DNA from: Tigriopus japonicus
Taxonomy: Eukaryota; Arthropoda; Copepoda; Harpacticoida; Harpacticidae
Direction of reading: 5' to 3'
Length of the DNA: 64,000 nt
NCBI GenBank assembly: GCA_010645155.1
Contig: CM021312.1
Span: 9,994,182-10,058,181, forward strand
Shown here: positions 1 to 10,760 of the stretch, in pieces
Layout of the letters: each line of letters starts with the position of its first letter
How positions within the stretch are numbered: the first letter of the stretch is position 1
Notes under the pieces: model-generated
Told to the model about the DNA's origin: nothing
Seen by the model: the letters and a program-made list of their open reading frames with translations, nothing else
The model's database searches: none
Translations under genes and position numbers: made by a program

Positions 1-92
1 GTTTGGTATTTCTTCTATAATGACCACCGTCTGTATGCACACAGCCTCTTGAATTATGTGCCTTAAGTGCTAATGTGGAAACTCCATTTCAG

Positions 93-962
93 GTTTAAAT
101 ATATCAATATTGTTTGGTTTTGTTCGCATTGGTTGGCCATGAGCAATTCTTGCTTCAATCCATTCATCTACTTCCTTTGTCACGTGAGTTTCAATTTCTT
201 GGCACCCTCAACAAGGTTCTGCCATTGAATATCATTAATTTATTATATCAATAAATAATTAATCCATAGTTTTTGCATATTTGTTCTATTCGTCTATTGC
301 AGGACAAGTTCAAGAAGGAGTTCCAAAACCAATTCAAGTGGTGTTTCCGAAAACTGTCACAAAGAAGGAAACTCAGACAAAGGTGGGTGCGAATCAATAA
401 ATCATTTTGGGACCCATATTTTTTTCGTAAAGCTGTAAAACTATCATCTTTAAAATATTAGAGCTATTGTCAAGTTTCTGAAGTTTTTAATAGTAACTTC
501 ATATTGAAAAGCGATAACGAAAAGGTTTGTTTGAAGAAGCACATTTCTTTCAATTTCACGTTATCAAACAATTGTGCGCAATATTTAATGCAATAAGGTT
601 CAAAGCTCGATGTATTCGACAGTTCCGAAGAAAATGAAATACGTTAAAGCTACTTTCAAGATATTAAATTCAATGAATTCAAAGGAACTTAAAACTTTAT
701 CTCCTTCAAAGAGAACAAAAATGACAGAAAAACACACATTAAGAATCAAATATGGTAACTTAGTCTCGCTTCAGTAGAGCACTCGGAAAATTTAGAGTTG
801 CGTGACTTCAAAACTTGTCGTTGCGCCTATTTCAGACAACAAAGCGGATCTATGACCATCTACAATGGCAAGTTTGTGGATGTGGCGGAATCCATTAGTT
901 CAGGAGGCGAGAGGAACAATGAGCTTACCAGGCAAGACACAGCCTTCTTCAGACCTCGCTGA
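93..962 (+). CDS. Peptide-type rhodopsin-family GPCR, last three exons (TM7 and C-terminal tail); 5' part lies outside the window
   Basis: I read three exons with consistent splice phases: 93-183, 303-382 and 836-962. The first follows a TTTCAG acceptor and encodes the seventh membrane helix, with the stretch HWLAMSNSCFNPFIYFLCH. This holds the NPxxY activation motif in its NPFIY form. It ends at a GTGAGT donor. The second (DKFKKEFQNQFKW...) is the basic helix-8 region after TM7. It ends in phase 2 at a GTGGGT donor. The third completes an Arg codon and runs 41 more residues to TGA at 960-962. AATAAA at 1332-1337 is a plausible poly(A) signal. The WLAMSNSxxNPxIY pattern is typical of neuropeptide receptors of the tachykinin/RYamide/NPY-like group. 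The exact ligand class cannot be fixed from TM7 alone. The protein would sit in the plasma membrane and couple to G proteins. Confidence 0.85.
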
Positions 963-1679
963 TTTTGCTGTCAAACCTCTAAATGTACTATCCCACCACA
1001 CCCTATTGAATGTGTTTCCTGCAAACAAATCTAGTGATAACTCGTTGATTCCAAATATATGCATTAAACACTGTAGTTCATGTTAGTTATGCATTAAAAC
1101 GAGACTTGGTTAAATCATTGGCATGCAGCATGGATTGAGAAATTGGATTCTTTCTGACTCACAAGGATAGTTCTAAATGTGGAATTCCGTTCAATTGGAA
1201 AAAAACATGGATGTTGGTTGACTCAATTGATTCGTAAACAAACAGGTTAATGAACATTTCAATGTCTTTCAGGGTTTTGAGGCATGTGCTCACATTCAAT
1301 GATTATCAATCCGTGTGAATGCGCTTGTGTCAATAAATTTACCCCGTATTCATTGCTCCATTTCGTGATAAGAAAATTTCTATTTGTTCCCTGAATACTA
1401 ATCTCTTGAGTGTTTTTCAAAAATTAAAAAGTGTAGGGTCTGACCTTGTGGAAATGATAACTTGAATTCTTGGTTCTTTTTTTTCTTTTCTTGCTTGTCT
1501 TAGATTTTCCTGTCACCAAATCCCAAGAAATTTATAAGGGATGAGTAGACAGCGCGGCATTTTAGAAGTCACAAAAAGGGCACAATCGTTATTTGCTCCA
1601 AAACTTGGAAACACAAAAAAGGAGTCTCAGTTGGTTTTTGCTACTCTTGAACATACGTCATTTCAATCAATATTCTTAG
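963..1679. other. 3' UTR and intergenic DNA, no gene seen
   Basis: Beyond the putative 3' UTR I see only low-complexity AT-rich sequence with no protein-like frame, up to the MITE starting at 1680. Confidence 0.5.
1332..1337 (+). promoter_or_regulatory. Candidate poly(A) signal of the first GPCR
   Basis: AATAAA lies about 370 bases after the TGA of the short terminal exon, in AT-rich sequence, and is the first perfect hexamer downstream. Confidence 0.4.
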
Positions 1680-1976
1680 TAGTGATGTGACTTGGGCGCT
1701 TGGGCAAGCTTTTTTCGTGACATCGTACACCAAGGTCACCAATTTACCTTAAGTGAAATGGTATTCCCTTCTGCCTACCTATCTTCATAAACCGGTTTTT
1801 CATTAAGAAGCACAGAAACGCGCCCCTGACTTTTGTTACTTTGGATCAGGGTTGCAAATTAACCTCAAATTTGTCTTTGCTTGAGTTGGTTGGCAAAGCA
1901 CAAAATCTCACTTAGGCGACCCTACCTTGCAACCTCCCGTGAAAAAACTTGCCCAAGCCCAGATTTCACACCAATA
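1680..1976. mobile_element. hAT-type MITE, 297 bp, with perfect 8-bp target-site duplication
   Basis: The left end reads TAGTGATGTGA and the right end, reverse-complemented, reads TATTGGTGTGA (9 of 11 match). Both are followed by a near-identical GGGC-TTGGGCAAG block, so the terminal inverted repeat is about 27 bases. The 8-mer ATTCTTAG flanks both sides exactly (1672-1679 and 1977-1984). Eight-base duplications with TAGTG-like ends are the mark of hAT transposons. There is no coding capacity, so it was moved by a transposase encoded elsewhere. It lies between the two alternative last exons of the GPCR. Confidence 0.8.
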
Positions 1977-1984
1977 ATTCTTAG

Positions 1985-2900
1985 TAATTTAAAAAGGATT
2001 AGAAATATTTATTTAAGATTTTCAACAACAAAAAACTTTTCCTGACTGTTTTGGTCACTTGAGAGTGTGGCGACTTTGCCTTAATCGAATAAATTTTACT
2101 TATGTGCCGACCGTGTCGGAATCGCCCGAATGCTTCCTATCCGAGAGCCAAATTCTACGGGCGAGCTGGCGGGTTGACAATCATCCCGAATTAATGAAGA
2201 CCAAATCACTTTTTCGCAGGATATTATATTGTAAAACTATTCTGGGCGACCAGTAATTCTTTTTATCAACAAATAATGATCTCGCGTTCCCGCCGATTTT
2301 CCAGGCAGCAGACTCTATGCAACTTAATTAGCATTCTTGCTCTTATCAAAAGGGTACTTCTCTTTTTTGGTATAAAACTGAGAAAAACGCAAAAGAAAAA
2401 AACTTTGCTACAATTTCAAGTGTTAATTACACTTACTGTATAATGGAGTTTGGTAATAGATATTGATAGATATGACATACTCAGTTTTTTGTGGGACAAT
2501 AGCAAGAGGGTAGTTTTGTGAAAGAGCCCAAAATTGCTGAGGAATATTGATGTTCTATTCAGGGTTGGTTCAGTAGAAATCTTGTCCTGTTTTCTGTCTA
2601 TGCAGTAAAATAGGACATGTCTCATCTAGAATTCTTGTTTTGAATTTGCTGCTCTCTAATTTTTGCAAGGAAAAGATAAGAGACAATGTTGTGAAATAAT
2701 CTAAGGTAGGCCTAGATGACTTATAAATGCTTTTCATAACTGACCTTGACTTCAGGGTCTGGATTGAACCAACCTTGAACATGTGTCCAATTTGACCATG
2801 ACTTTCAACAATTTTGCTCACGATGAAAAGGTTTGAGGGAATAGAGCTCATTTACTATAAACTGCCCATGATGACCTCAGAAACCTAATGTGTTTTGAGT
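1985..2900. other. No recognised gene or element
   Basis: AT-rich sequence with short chance frames only. No splice-bounded protein-like exon or terminal inverted repeat was seen. Confidence 0.4.
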
Positions 2901-2916
2901 TTGATTTTTGCAAAGT

Positions 2917-3035
2917 TTTGCATTATTGGCCCTTGTTTTGGTGTCTTGGTCAGAAAGCTTAACACAACTTGACTCATCGAAAGGCAAAAGGTGTAAATTC
3001 CAAGCTAAAAATGGTAGCACTGAAACCTTGAAACA
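2917..3035 (+). repeat. Fragment of dispersed repeat family A
   Basis: This stretch, with AACTTGACTCATCGAAAGGC and AAAATGGTAGCACTG, matches parts of two longer copies at 41330-41640 and 58330-58680. The shared landmarks are a GTCAAAAAG..TT block, an ACTT-TC-AAAAGGCAA block and a TATGGCAGCACTG-like block. Its nature is unknown: no terminal repeats or coding were seen. Confidence 0.5.
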
Positions 3036-3542
3036 CATCAGTACCCAAGAATAATCCAACAAAATTATCGGCAGATGTGCCGCCTCTGCCGTAACTCTGT
3101 GGTTTGAATGGACGCTGGTTGGAATGGCTTTGGCCATGAATCTGTCTCAAAATAAAAGATTCTCTTGATTTTTTGTGTGTTTGCAAACAGAAAATAACTC
3201 TGAACCCAAATGATTCATTTTGATTAAGAACCAAAGGCATTGAAAGAAATTGAGGATATCTTTAGACAAAACATATTTTCTGGTTTTGAAACTAAGATCT
3301 TTTATCACGTTTAAATGATTTCATCCCAAAATCTTACCTGGATCGCGTATTCTAGTAGAAGTCCTAGCAAGGCAAAAGATAAGCCGAAGTTATGCAAAAA
3401 GCCATACTTCTACCACCAAAAAGTGGCTTTTTTAGTTCGCTTGTAAAAACGAAAGGCTGAAAATGTTCAAAAATAAACACTTTTTTTACTACTTCTCACA
3501 AACGCGCAATGTTAAAGTCATTAATCAATTTTCATTGTCTCA

Positions 3543-3830
3543 NNNNNNNNNNNNNNNNNNNNNNNNNNNNNNNNNNNNNNNNNNNNNNNNNNNNNNNNNN
3601 NNNNNNNNNNNNNNNNNNNNNNNNNNNNNNNNNNNNNNNNNNNNNNNNNNNNNNNNNNNNNNNNNNNNNNNNNNNNNNNNNNNNNNNNNNNNNNNNNNNN
3701 NNNNNNNNNNNNNNNNNNNNNNNNNNNNNNNNNNNNNNNNNNNNNNNNNNNNNNNNNNNNNNNNNNNNNNNNNNNNNNNNNNNNNNNNNNNNNNNNNNNN
3801 NNNNNNNNNNNNNNNNNNNNNNNNNNNNNN
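3543..3830. other. Assembly gap (288 N)
   Basis: Run of undetermined bases inside the long putative intron before the alternative GPCR exon. Open frames drawn across it are meaningless. Confidence 0.99.
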
Positions 3831-3979
3831 TTTCATTTCGGCAAAATAAATTTGAGGTATATTTTGATCGCTTTTCAACCACACCATAAACTTTTTTTTC
3901 TGTCTTCTATTGAAAAATAAATTGATGCTCTTAAAACGATTAATAATAATGTTCAAAGATCATTGATTGTCTTTTCCAG

Positions 3980-4169
3980 CCGCACAGGAGACTATTCCGT
4001 AGCAATCACGCATGAGGAATGTCGAGTAATCACCAAAGAAAAGATGAGCGTCCATATCACAAAAGAAGGCCGGTGCATCTCGACCTCCCAAAATCAGCGG
4101 AGACTTAAATCCAACGCTCACCATAAAGGTCGTGACAAAATGAGCCGAAGAAACAGTTGCAGCATTTAA
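3980..4169 (+). CDS. Possible alternative C-terminal exon of the same GPCR
   Basis: A strong polypyrimidine-rich acceptor (TGTCTTTTCCAG) precedes an open frame of 63 codons ending in TAA at 4167-4169. Its first base completes the split codon left by the exon ending at 382 (AG + C = Ser), so it could replace the exon at 836-962. The encoded tail is basic and rich in Ser/Thr, ending RRNSCSI, as GPCR C-tails often are. Splicing between them would skip 3.6 kb that includes an assembly gap. What is seen: acceptor, phase match and stop. Alternative splicing is inferred; a chance phase match has a one in three probability. Confidence 0.45.
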
Positions 4170-4376
4170 TTACGATTTGTTGACCTATTAGAAATTCTGT
4201 TTCCAACTTGATGTGCAGAATATATATGCCTGTCATCTAAGGCTATTTGGGAAGCTTAAAGTTACTGATAATTGGGAATATAGGCTATGGAAAAAATCCC
4301 CGAGAAGCTAAAGTGAAACTTAACTCTAATATCCAGATTTGCCGTTTTGTATATAGAACACGACTTGTAAAGAATT

Positions 4377-4665
4377 GTGCCAATGGGGCGCTCGTACAGA
4401 TTGTTTGTCTTCTGAGAAGTCTCGCAACCTTTTGACTTTGATTACCAAAACTCAAAGGAGATCGATATCACTTGCAGGTTTTGTAAATCTTCTAATGTTT
4501 GTTCAACTATGTCAAATTTTCCATACTTAAACACACGCAAACGACGACAAAGATGATGGGATGGCAAATTTGAGCAAATTTGCATTGTTTTGGTGAGTTT
4601 TGGATTGATTTTGAATCAACTCGGCTTTCTGTAATTGATTAATCTAGTCAACCAGTGGCGACACC
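4377..4665 (+). repeat. Dispersed repeat family B, copy 1
   Basis: The sequence with ATGGCAAATTTGAGCAAATT, TTGCATTGTTTTGGTGAGTT and TTTCTGTAATTGATTA is matched in opposite orientation at 40975-41235. The match also covers the upstream ACAGATTGTTTGT..CAACCTTTTGACT part. Identity is high in blocks, with indels between them. No terminal repeat, tail or coding was seen, so the class is unknown. Confidence 0.6.
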
Positions 4666-4669
4666 TTAC

Positions 4670-5303
4670 GAAAAAATAAATATCTCTAAGAATACCCCAT
4701 TGCCTTCAATGTGTGTAAATGATTATCTTTCATGACTTTATTTTCAATATCATCTTGTTCTCATTTCGTTCTATAGAGCATGGTGCAAGAGAAGTGCAAA
4801 AAAAATTTTAGGCTTACCAATTTGGACACAGAATAATAATATTGGAGACGTGTGCATTAATTGGTTAAGTTCTTAGTCCTAGAACTTGCTATAAAGACGA
4901 AACTGCAATTGTAATCATAATTGAATATCTCAGTTACATTGGCCGATATGTAACCAGTTAATGTTACAACTACTTTGAGTGTCTAAACAATCAATTACAA
5001 TCTTAATGAAATGTCATTGCAATCACATCACGGTTCTGAGTCCTGAAAACTTCTGGTTAAGGGTGTACCAAGACATCTAATTACGTTTAATTATGTTTAA
5101 GTATAATACAGATGATACAATCAAAACTAAACCTAAAAAAATGCTTGTCAACCAACAACTATTTGTTTCCTCCAAATTTTTTGAATATATGCTGTATTCC
5201 AAATGTGTGAATTGTTCACTTGTGGAAATTTGCTTTAATCTCTGGTATTCAGTTATCAAGCTATAACTTAATTTGAAACGCTACTTATTTCACAAAAAGA
5301 ACT
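4670..5303. other. No recognised gene or element
   Basis: AT-rich sequence between two repeats. Only short chance open frames. Confidence 0.4.
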
Positions 5304-5956
5304 CAATGAGAGATGCAGGGGGAGGTTTGAGTGATCTCTTCAAAAATCTTATTGCGGGCGGATGAAAGAAGAGAAAAGGCTTGTTTGGCAACAGTGGGTG
5401 GCTCGTGAGAATTTGGGCAGTGTAAGGGTTTTCGCAATTCACAGACCGCCCTTGCGAATTAGATGCCATGAAAAATGCCGAATTGCAAGTTTGAACACCT
5501 TTGGTTAGGATTTTGGAAAAAAATGCACACTTTATTTGCTCGTTCTTGCACGAGAAACTTCTCAACAAAAGGCCACATTTTTTGGGTAAGTACAAGTGTA
5601 AGTGATGTTATAAGCACTGATTTGTATTGTAAAGCTCCAAAACCATCATGGTATCAAACAAAATGTCGTTTTTTGTACTTGTTTCTCTTCAATATCAAAG
5701 GTCTTTTTTAAGTGCTTGCCATTTTTTAATCAATAGAATAATTTTGCAAATTCTTACCAAACCGAGAGTCAAAATGTCCAAACTGGCAATTCGACATTTT
5801 TTGTAGCATCTAAGTCATAAGGGCGGTCTATAAAACGCGAAAACCCTTGCACTGACCAAAATCTTACATTGACGAACAAGCCTTTTCTCTTTTTTCATCC
5901 GCCCGCGATAAGATTTTTGAAGAGATCACTTAAACCTCCCCCTGCATGTCTCAGTG
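5304..5956. mobile_element. Foldback/MITE element with arms of about 150-160 bp
   Basis: The left arm (about 5304-5463) and the right arm (about 5808-5956) are reverse complements over most of their length. Shared blocks include ATGCAGGGGGAGGTTT, GATCTCTTCAAAAATCTTAT and AGAGAAAAGGCTTGTT. The inner GCAAGGGTTTTCGC and AGACCGCCCTT parts also match. The arms enclose about 340 AT-rich bases without coding capacity. No clear target-site duplication was found, so the superfamily is open. The transcript could form a long hairpin. Confidence 0.75.
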
Positions 5957-6479
5957 AATCGATTAAAACAACTCGAACGAACATTTCTTCCTAAACCATA
6001 AAAATCGAAAATATTGATTGCTCCGGCTTTGTGCTTAACAGCTTTATGTCATGACTATTAATATGACTATATTCATCACACTATATCATATACTATATAC
6101 TACATCATATATGACGTGATATTCATCATTTCATATATACTATGACTTTCAAAATATGATCAACTAAAATGACAATCACGTTGGCTTCAACTGTAAATAG
6201 TTCGTGCAGACCACAGTTTAAGCTGCTCTTTTTCCGACTTTAAGTTCTTGTCCGTTTATTGTTTACTATTTAACCCACTCAAAAAGTGGAGTCAAAACTG
6301 AATGAAAACTTTTTGATTAATTGTGACTGAATTCACGTATTGACAGTTATTCTAATATCCAGATAAGCTTTTTATTGCACGGGTAGCCAAGTTTATTTTG
6401 AAATCAGGAGTTCTTCTTTCCAATTTTCCCAATATCAGCTTTGATTGAATATCACAGGCGATTTCTTAAGGTTGCGTGA
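5957..6479. other. Intergenic DNA with AT-rich tract
   Basis: Contains an imperfect ATATAC/ATCAT-rich stretch near 6060-6150 and no protein-like frame. It lies downstream of the galactosyltransferase. Confidence 0.4.
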
Positions 6480-6485
6480 TTTATT
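6480..6485 (-). promoter_or_regulatory. Candidate poly(A) signal of the galactosyltransferase gene
   Basis: AATAAA on the minus strand, about 200 bases after the stop codon at 6683-6685. Another lies at 6371-6376. Confidence 0.4.
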
Positions 6486-6682
6486 CGTAAAACTAACGTC
6501 TCTGGTCCTTGGAATAAGTTTAGAGAAGGCTCAAATGCAACGTTATTATGTTAGATTATGGTAGAATAGTATTTCTTGGAAAATTGGAATCACATAACCA
6601 TACACATTTTTGTGTTGTGTAGATAACAAGTCAAAGCTCATGATTGCCTAAATCAACTACTCTCTTTCTGATTCCGGAGTCT

Positions 6683-9600
6683 TTAAATATCTGGTAAAGG
6701 GGTCAGATTGGTTAAAGGCTCCCACACCGCATGAATTCCATGAGTGATAAATGTTTCATTTAGATTGTCTGCCACAACAAAAAACGTTTTTGTGTTTACA
6801 TCAGTAGTATATGTGCTTCTAAAGTCACCCGAGTATGTCTTCAATCGAATCTTGGCTCGTTTGGCCAACATCCCTGAAATAATAAAATCAAGACTTCATT
6901 GTGAATGCATAAAAATAAAATAAAAAGACATATATAGCTCCCTATTTACCCGTATAATAGATATCTTCGTAAACGAGCATGGGTGCAGGATCTCTCCTTT
7001 GTTCCAGTATTAGTCGAGGAACTGTCTTCGCTGAGAGAAGGTACATTGGCCCCGAGCAATAATCAGGATAGTACTTGTCTGGAAATTCTTTCCTAGTCAG
7101 ACACCTAAAGAAATTGGTAAAAAAATAGCAAGTACAGATGTGTCCCGAACATATTTCTTTTTAAGGTACCTCTAACAAATAATGGACAATCTATATCGTG
7201 TATGACGCAAAATAAGAAGAAGAACTTTGAGGGCTAATGAATTGACCAAGTAGTTTTCGGGCATTTGAAATGGCAATCTAAACAGAAAAGATACTTGTTT
7301 ACTGATAAGACATTTATGAAATCTGTAGTTAAGGAAGAAAATTATTTAAAATGCCATTTATGTGCGCATTTTTTAAAAACACGTCACGAATTCAATTACA
7401 GACGCCATCTACCGGTCGAAAAGTTTTCCAACTTGGTTTATTTCCTAATATTGTCTCAGTAAGGATATGGTCAAAATTAGTGATGCCATCTAGTGAATTC
7501 CATACGAAAAAAGTTGTAAATACGAAATAGTGTTTTAAGATGCTTTTTTTGATGGATTGCAAACCTAAAATTTATTTTCAACAGTCAAGCTTGTCATGCC
7601 AATCTTAAAGGTAAATTACCTATTAATTCAACCAAAACCCATTATAGGTCAATCAGCCAACTTCACTCAACCTTGACACAGTGGCACACTTTATGACCAT
7701 ACTCTTTTACTTCAATGCTTTAATAAAAGTTTTGCATTTTTTAATCAATTTTGAAAACGAAGCTATTGGCTAATTCTAAAATTTGAAGTGAGGAAAAATT
7801 TGTTTTTAGAACAGGCCTCAATTGTCGTGGAGAGACAAACAAATATTTAAAAGATCTGTTTTTTTTTTGTCTCACAATTAGGATCTCTACCCTCTTCCAG
7901 ATTTTGTTTAAATAAATTCTAAAAAAATGAGACTTATTCCGTTCCAACAATTCAATGTACTTGTTGCCAAATATCATTGAAAAAAACTCGTGTTTTTTTA
8001 AAATTCATTGTAAAATAGTGAGTTTTATAAAATTAAGAGAAATTGCTTTTGTTAAGCCAAGTTTAGGTAATTTCCAAGTTAAGGTTAAAATCTTCGATTA
8101 GAGTGGTGGCGGGAAATCAACTTAAATTGACACGTTGGATAAGGGTTGTGTGAAAAAATAAATGGCATCAATTTGTTGACTTGCAACATTTTAACGTCGA
8201 TTAAAACCGAGGAAAGTTGTTCTCTTACCATTTCTGGGTTGGATCCCGTTGTACAAGGCTTTTGTAATGGATCTTGCAATGAATCTTGTGATCCTTTCGA
8301 CGATAGGTCTGAAGATATCCATGCAACTTGTATGGATTTAAAATCACATCATCATCTATTTTGAGGATCCATTTGACTTTTGAGCAAACATTGCTCTGAT
8401 GAACCCATTCGAGGAAAAAAATCCCTTTGAGGGAGAGATTCAGATAGGAGTCTTCAAAATCTGAAAATTGGAACAATCGCCAAACGGGCTTAAGAAATCT
8501 AAGGGAAACCGATTTTTTCTCTTAAAATGAACTTCCTGCGCTGAAAAGGCATTGCTGGGAGTGCCTCAAAAGGAACACTTTGTCGCCCATTTAGGACGCT
8601 AAGTTGGGAGAATGAAGAGATGAAGAAACAAGTAGGGCCATCTGCCGTTAAAAAAAAAACAATTTTGGCGCAAACTTTGTTGCCTTACTCTTTGGTCACA
8701 CACCATGATTTAGCAATTCTCAAACACAACACTATCACAACTTACCTCTGATTGACTTGAAACATGAGATGATATTTACAGTATAAAAGTAAGTTGAGAT
8801 TCTCGCAACAAGATCAAGACCAGTTCAAACTAATATCCGGAGACTTTGCCCTGGTTTGGTCTCCATCTAATGACAGATTTTAAGACTAGGTAAAATTGCC
8901 TCACTGAGCTCTTAGTTACTTTTCAGTCTAATCTGACCCGAAGTTTTGAGTTTGAAAGAATTTTTCATTAGATATTAACATCTAATTGAAAATTTTCATA
9001 TATTTTGTCTTTCTTAACAATTTAAACATTTGGGCTCCAATGAGTTCAGCAGGTTTGCAAAAGGTCGAGCAGATCCAAAGATGTTTTACTAGGAACATCA
9101 CAGGAATGAGAGAACTCTCGTATTGGGAGAGGCTCCAGAAGTTAGGGCTGTTCAGTACTCAGAGAAGGTAGGAAAGGTATCTGATACTGTATGTTTTCAA
9201 GAGCATTCATGGGCTCTGTCCTAACCCAGGCTTTGAGATCGAAGAGGATCGCCTTTTGGGAGCCCCTCCAAATCCAAGGGAATCGAGGCTAGTTCGAACA
9301 ATGATGTCCTCCTCTCTTCTTTATCGGGCTCCTTCATTGTTCAATTTGTTGCCTATTTGCCTTCGTCGGGAATATGTAGGAGCTGATCCTCTAACAGCAT
9401 TTAAGGCTGGATCGGACAAATTTTTAAACACTATTCCTGACCAACCTACTATACAAGGGTTATATAGATCTGTCAACAATAACTCATTGGTACATCAAAT
9501 TTCATATAAACATTAATTAAAGTATGGAATCCCATTCCTTGTGGTAGTATTAAAAAATCCGCCCCCCCCTCCCAAAAAAAAAAAACGATATTCCGATTTG

Positions 9601-10515
9601 TGACATTGATGCCATTTTCATCAACTGAAAACACACCCCCTCTTTATAGAATTTAAGATAACTTTGGGAATAATATTGGGATTATATTGATAATGTTGGG
9701 AAAAGCTCAATAAAAAAGCAGATTTCAAAAATTACAAGCTCGAAAATTTGGGGCTAGATAATAGATAACAAGTTAGTTACCTCCTTGAATAATATCTTGG
9801 TTCCAGTTACTTTCTTCAATGACTAGGTTATTGATTGTTTGATTGGAACTGTGTCCAACGAGAAAGACCACGTTCATGGACTTGCTTTTGTGCATCACTC
9901 CACCCCAAGTCTCACGAATTAAGCGCCTTTTGAGAAAGTTCTGTGGGGCCGTTATAACTACAGCCAAGAGCAAAATCTCAGGTTTTGAACACACCTCATC
10001 ACCAACATCTATTGGATACGAGAAATTGAAGCGAGGAGGATGTTCCGAGTCCAATATGATCAATTTGGTAGGATATGGCTCTAAAATAAGCAGAAGATCC
10101 TCTGAGAACGTCTGTAAACAAACGGAAATGTTCTGGTAAGTGGAAAAATTTGGATTTTCTGCGGAACTTTCTAGTCAAACTATGTCGCAACCTCCTAGAT
10201 TATTTTGTAACCAGCGTCTGACTCACTTTACAAAAATTATATTCCTCGTCATTTCAAAACATAAATCTGAAATTCCCATCCATCAAGTTGCCTTCACATT
10301 TACATGGGGAAAAATATTTTACTAAATACTTGTCATATATGTTCACTCTCTGGTATACTTGGTTTAGCAGAATCTACACCAAATCAAGAGGGTTTCTACA
10401 TTCCACAATATATCGCATATATTAAGAATTCAATTTACTTACAAATATCAGGATTAGAGCAAAAATGCACCCAAACGACGACACCAAAAGAAGAGGACCT
10501 TTTTTGATTCTCATG
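6683..10515 (-). CDS. Beta-1,3-galactosyltransferase-like type II Golgi glycosyltransferase (GT31), five exons, with an apparent 1-base insertion in exon 1
   Basis: Predicted exons on the minus strand are 10515-10443, 10111-9781, 8460-8229, 7104-6950 and 6873-6683. All junctions have GT/AG and phases that fit. Family motifs appear in order: RRLIRETWGG, NVVFLVGHS, DIIQGDFEDSYLNLSLK, the metal-binding KIDDDVILNP (DDD), YYPDYCSGPMYLLS and YEDIYYTG. Such enzymes add galactose or GlcNAc in beta-1,3 linkage to glycan acceptors in the Golgi. Exon 1 has ATG at 10515-10513. Read with one A fewer in its run of seven A, it gives MRIKKGPLLLVSSFG followed by a hydrophobic signal anchor and joins exon 2 in phase 0. 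As written, the run of seven breaks the frame. Without the extra A the protein is about 326 residues, a usual length. The intron between exons 2 and 3 holds an antisense LINE fragment. Donor specificity is inferred from the family. Confidence 0.88.
9020..9590 (+). mobile_element. 5'-truncated LINE: C-terminal part of reverse-transcriptase ORF plus 3' UTR
   Basis: The frame from about 9020 to 9513 shows a conserved C-terminal stretch of CR1/jockey-like LINE polymerases. It contains NIWAPMSSAGLQKVEQIQRC, LSYWERLQKLGLFSTQRR, a TAG stop at 9169-9171, then ERYLILYVFKSIHGLCPNPG and LYRAPSLFNLLP. It ends at TAA near 9515. The stop falls where relatives have an Arg-rich run, so the copy is dead. After it comes a short 3' UTR, GGAATCCCATTCCTTGTGGT, then an AATCCGCC block and a poly(A)-like run. 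That UTR is shared with the SINE at 57600-57885. The element lies antisense within an intron of the galactosyltransferase. Confidence 0.8.
10443..10515 (-). CDS. Exon 1 of the galactosyltransferase (start codon and signal anchor)
   Basis: Listed separately because it decides the start. ATG is followed by AGA ATC and a run of seven A, then a frame coding VSSFGCIFALILIF up to a GTAAGT donor. The hydrophobic frame is the one kept in the duplicate at 12496 (GSSLGYIFPLILVF), where the nucleotide differences leave amino acids similar. This identifies it as the selected frame. It lacks an in-frame ATG unless one A is removed. Confidence 0.7.
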
Positions 10516-10760
10516 CCGTGAGTTAAACAACAAAGATTGTTTGGACTAATTAGTCAGATCAACGCTCTTCTATCACAGCACGTCAGATTCTGACTCACAA
10601 TTAGCGCACAATTAGATAAAGGAACTGAGATAAAGACTTATCTTTTTTCCTATCACAGAACTATAAAATAGCGATTTTTAATACAGGCAATGTTAGTAGT
10701 AAGCTTTTTTTGAACGCAAGATATCAGAGAGAGCGTTAGCGTCATTGAGAAAATTAAAAA
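10516..10760 (-). promoter_or_regulatory. Probable 5' flank of the galactosyltransferase, duplicated at 12612-12790
   Basis: The sequence upstream of the ATG, including CTGACTCACAATTAGCGCAC (given on the plus strand), recurs upstream of the duplicate exon with about 75% identity. I cannot point to a TATA box. Calling it promoter-proximal is inference from position. Confidence 0.35.

Noticed and set aside
3463..3956. Open frames of 116-138 codons
   Set aside because: They run through the gap of undetermined bases and are artefacts.
7265..7462. Zinc-finger-looking frame (CHLC...H...H) within a galactosyltransferase intron
   Set aside because: The Cys/His spacing does not fit C2H2 fingers, the frame is antisense in an intron, and no neighbouring fingers exist.
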